DNA of 64,000 bases from Oxalobacteraceae bacterium. Lineage in GTDB: Bacteria > Pseudomonadota > Gammaproteobacteria > Burkholderiales > Burkholderiaceae_D. The DNA lies in the NCBI GenBank assembly GCA_027490725.1, contig JAIXXN010000002.1, forward strand, positions 1-64,000, in the 5' to 3' direction. Shown piece after piece: positions 63,540-64,000 of the stretch (within the stretch, counting starts at the first letter, position 1; every line of letters begins with the position of its first letter). The notes below the pieces were generated by a model. That model saw nothing but the letters and a program-made list of their open reading frames with translations. It was not told the origin of the DNA and did not search any database. Position numbers and translations under genes: made by a program.

Positions 63540-64000
63540 ATGAAAAAAATTGCATTCGCAGTACTCGCTCTGGCAGCCGGTTTCAGCAACGCTGCCGAGC
63601 TGTATAACAACGGTCCTGTGGTAGAAAGCAACGGCTTATCCGTGATTGCTCAGGATGCGACCACCTTTGGCTTCGGCGCCCAAAGCACCGCCGGCAATAA
63701 AGTCGCGGACGACTTCATCATTACCGCCGGTAAAACCTGGAATGTGTCCAGCCTGAGCTTCTTCGGCTACCAGACCGGTGCCGGCAAATTCACCTTCACC
63801 AGTGCCGACTGGAGCATCATCGCCGGCGATACCCTGAGCACCGGCACGCTGGTCGCTTCGGGCAGCACCAGCGTCTCCAGTGGCGGCCTGGTCGGCTATC
63901 GTGTCACCGACTCCACCCTGACCAGTACCCAGCGCGGTATCTATCAGGTCAATGCCGACATCACCGATATCACGCTGGGCAGCGGTCACTACTGGCTGAC
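63540..64000 (+). CDS. Exported protein, N-terminal part (cut by window edge)
   Basis: The first 153 codons are in the window. ATG 63540 with GGGGAAG upstream. The Sec signal peptide MKKIAFAVLALAAGFSNA ends before AELYNNGPVV. The mature part is Gly/Ser/Thr-rich and beta-like (VADDFIITAGKTWNVSSLSFFGYQTGAGKF, with later SGGLVGYRVTDSTLTS). The DDFxI...WxVSSLSFFGYQ pattern resembles PEP-CTERM-anchored exoproteins of this bacterial group, but the sorting tail would be beyond the edge, so that assignment is unproven. No function can be given. Confidence 0.7.
   Translation, partial: MKKIAFAVLALAAGFSNAAELYNNGPVVESNGLSVIAQDATTFGFGAQSTAGNKVADDFIITAGKTWNVSSLSFFGYQTGAGKFTFTSADWSIIAGDTLSTGTLVASGSTSVSSGGLVGYRVTDSTLTSTQRGIYQVNADITDITLGSGHYWL

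Overview
The window looks like a chromosomal segment of a GC-rich betaproteobacterium, most likely of the Oxalobacteraceae (Massilia/Duganella/Janthinobacterium type). This is inferred from base composition, codon usage and gene content (CheV, AMP nucleosidase, Pls/PosA-type synthetase, NnrU, TonB receptor without SusD). I see no insertion sequence, prophage or CRISPR array. Nearly all of the window is coding.

Layout. 1-471: 5' end of cheV (minus strand) and a tRNA-Gly with its terminator. 608-5489 (plus): a CPA1 cation/proton antiporter, a LytS/LytTR two-component pair and an OpgC-like acyltransferase whose tail runs 134 bp into a convergent penicillin-acylase-family gene (5356-7803). 7905-35889 (minus): a 28-kb arabinan and L-arabinose utilisation locus. 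36077-37579: AMP nucleosidase. 37736-43461: a Pls/PosA-type nonribosomal peptide synthetase, a phosphopantetheinyl transferase and a class A beta-lactamase. 43671-46529: DUF885 protein and a JmjC/cupin-like protein. 46617-49231: a tandem glycine riboswitch, a DadA-like dehydrogenase, a TPR envelope protein and a terminator. 49568-52514: serine hydrolase, MaoC-like protein and NnrU. 52565-59841 (minus): an RND efflux operon that continues into a diguanylate cyclase and a small secreted protein. 59970-61535: sedolisin. 61766-63448: alkaline-phosphatase-superfamily enzyme. 63540 to the end: start of an exported protein.

The arabinan locus is the core of the window. It falls into three leftward transcription units. 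Unit A (35889 to 28771): TonB receptor, GPH-type transporter, cytoplasmic GH43, an unknown gene, aldose epimerase. Unit B (28618 to 14658): arabonate dehydratase, AraD1-type keto-deoxy-arabonate dehydratase, ketoglutarate semialdehyde dehydrogenase, SDR dehydrogenase, GH97, GH51, two GH43 lipoproteins, GH127/146. Unit C (14550 to 7905): furanose ABC transporter, GH43, LysR-type regulator. Each unit is preceded by the same promoter layout: an 18-bp palindrome (GATAC-N8-GTATC type), exactly 19 nt, a TTGGNN -35 box, exactly 16 nt, and a -10 box. A fourth copy of the palindrome lies just upstream of the LysR gene. The inferred flow is: surface cleavage of arabinan, TonB uptake of oligosaccharides, periplasmic trimming, ABC uptake of arabinofuranose or GPH uptake of oligosaccharides, then oxidation of L-arabinose to 2-oxoglutarate. 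No arabinolactonase gene is visible.

Other notable points are the riboswitch-controlled DadA operon, the Pls/PosA locus with its own PPTase, a helically phased decamer palindrome at 30565-30675, and an unusual number of short in-frame tandem repeats.
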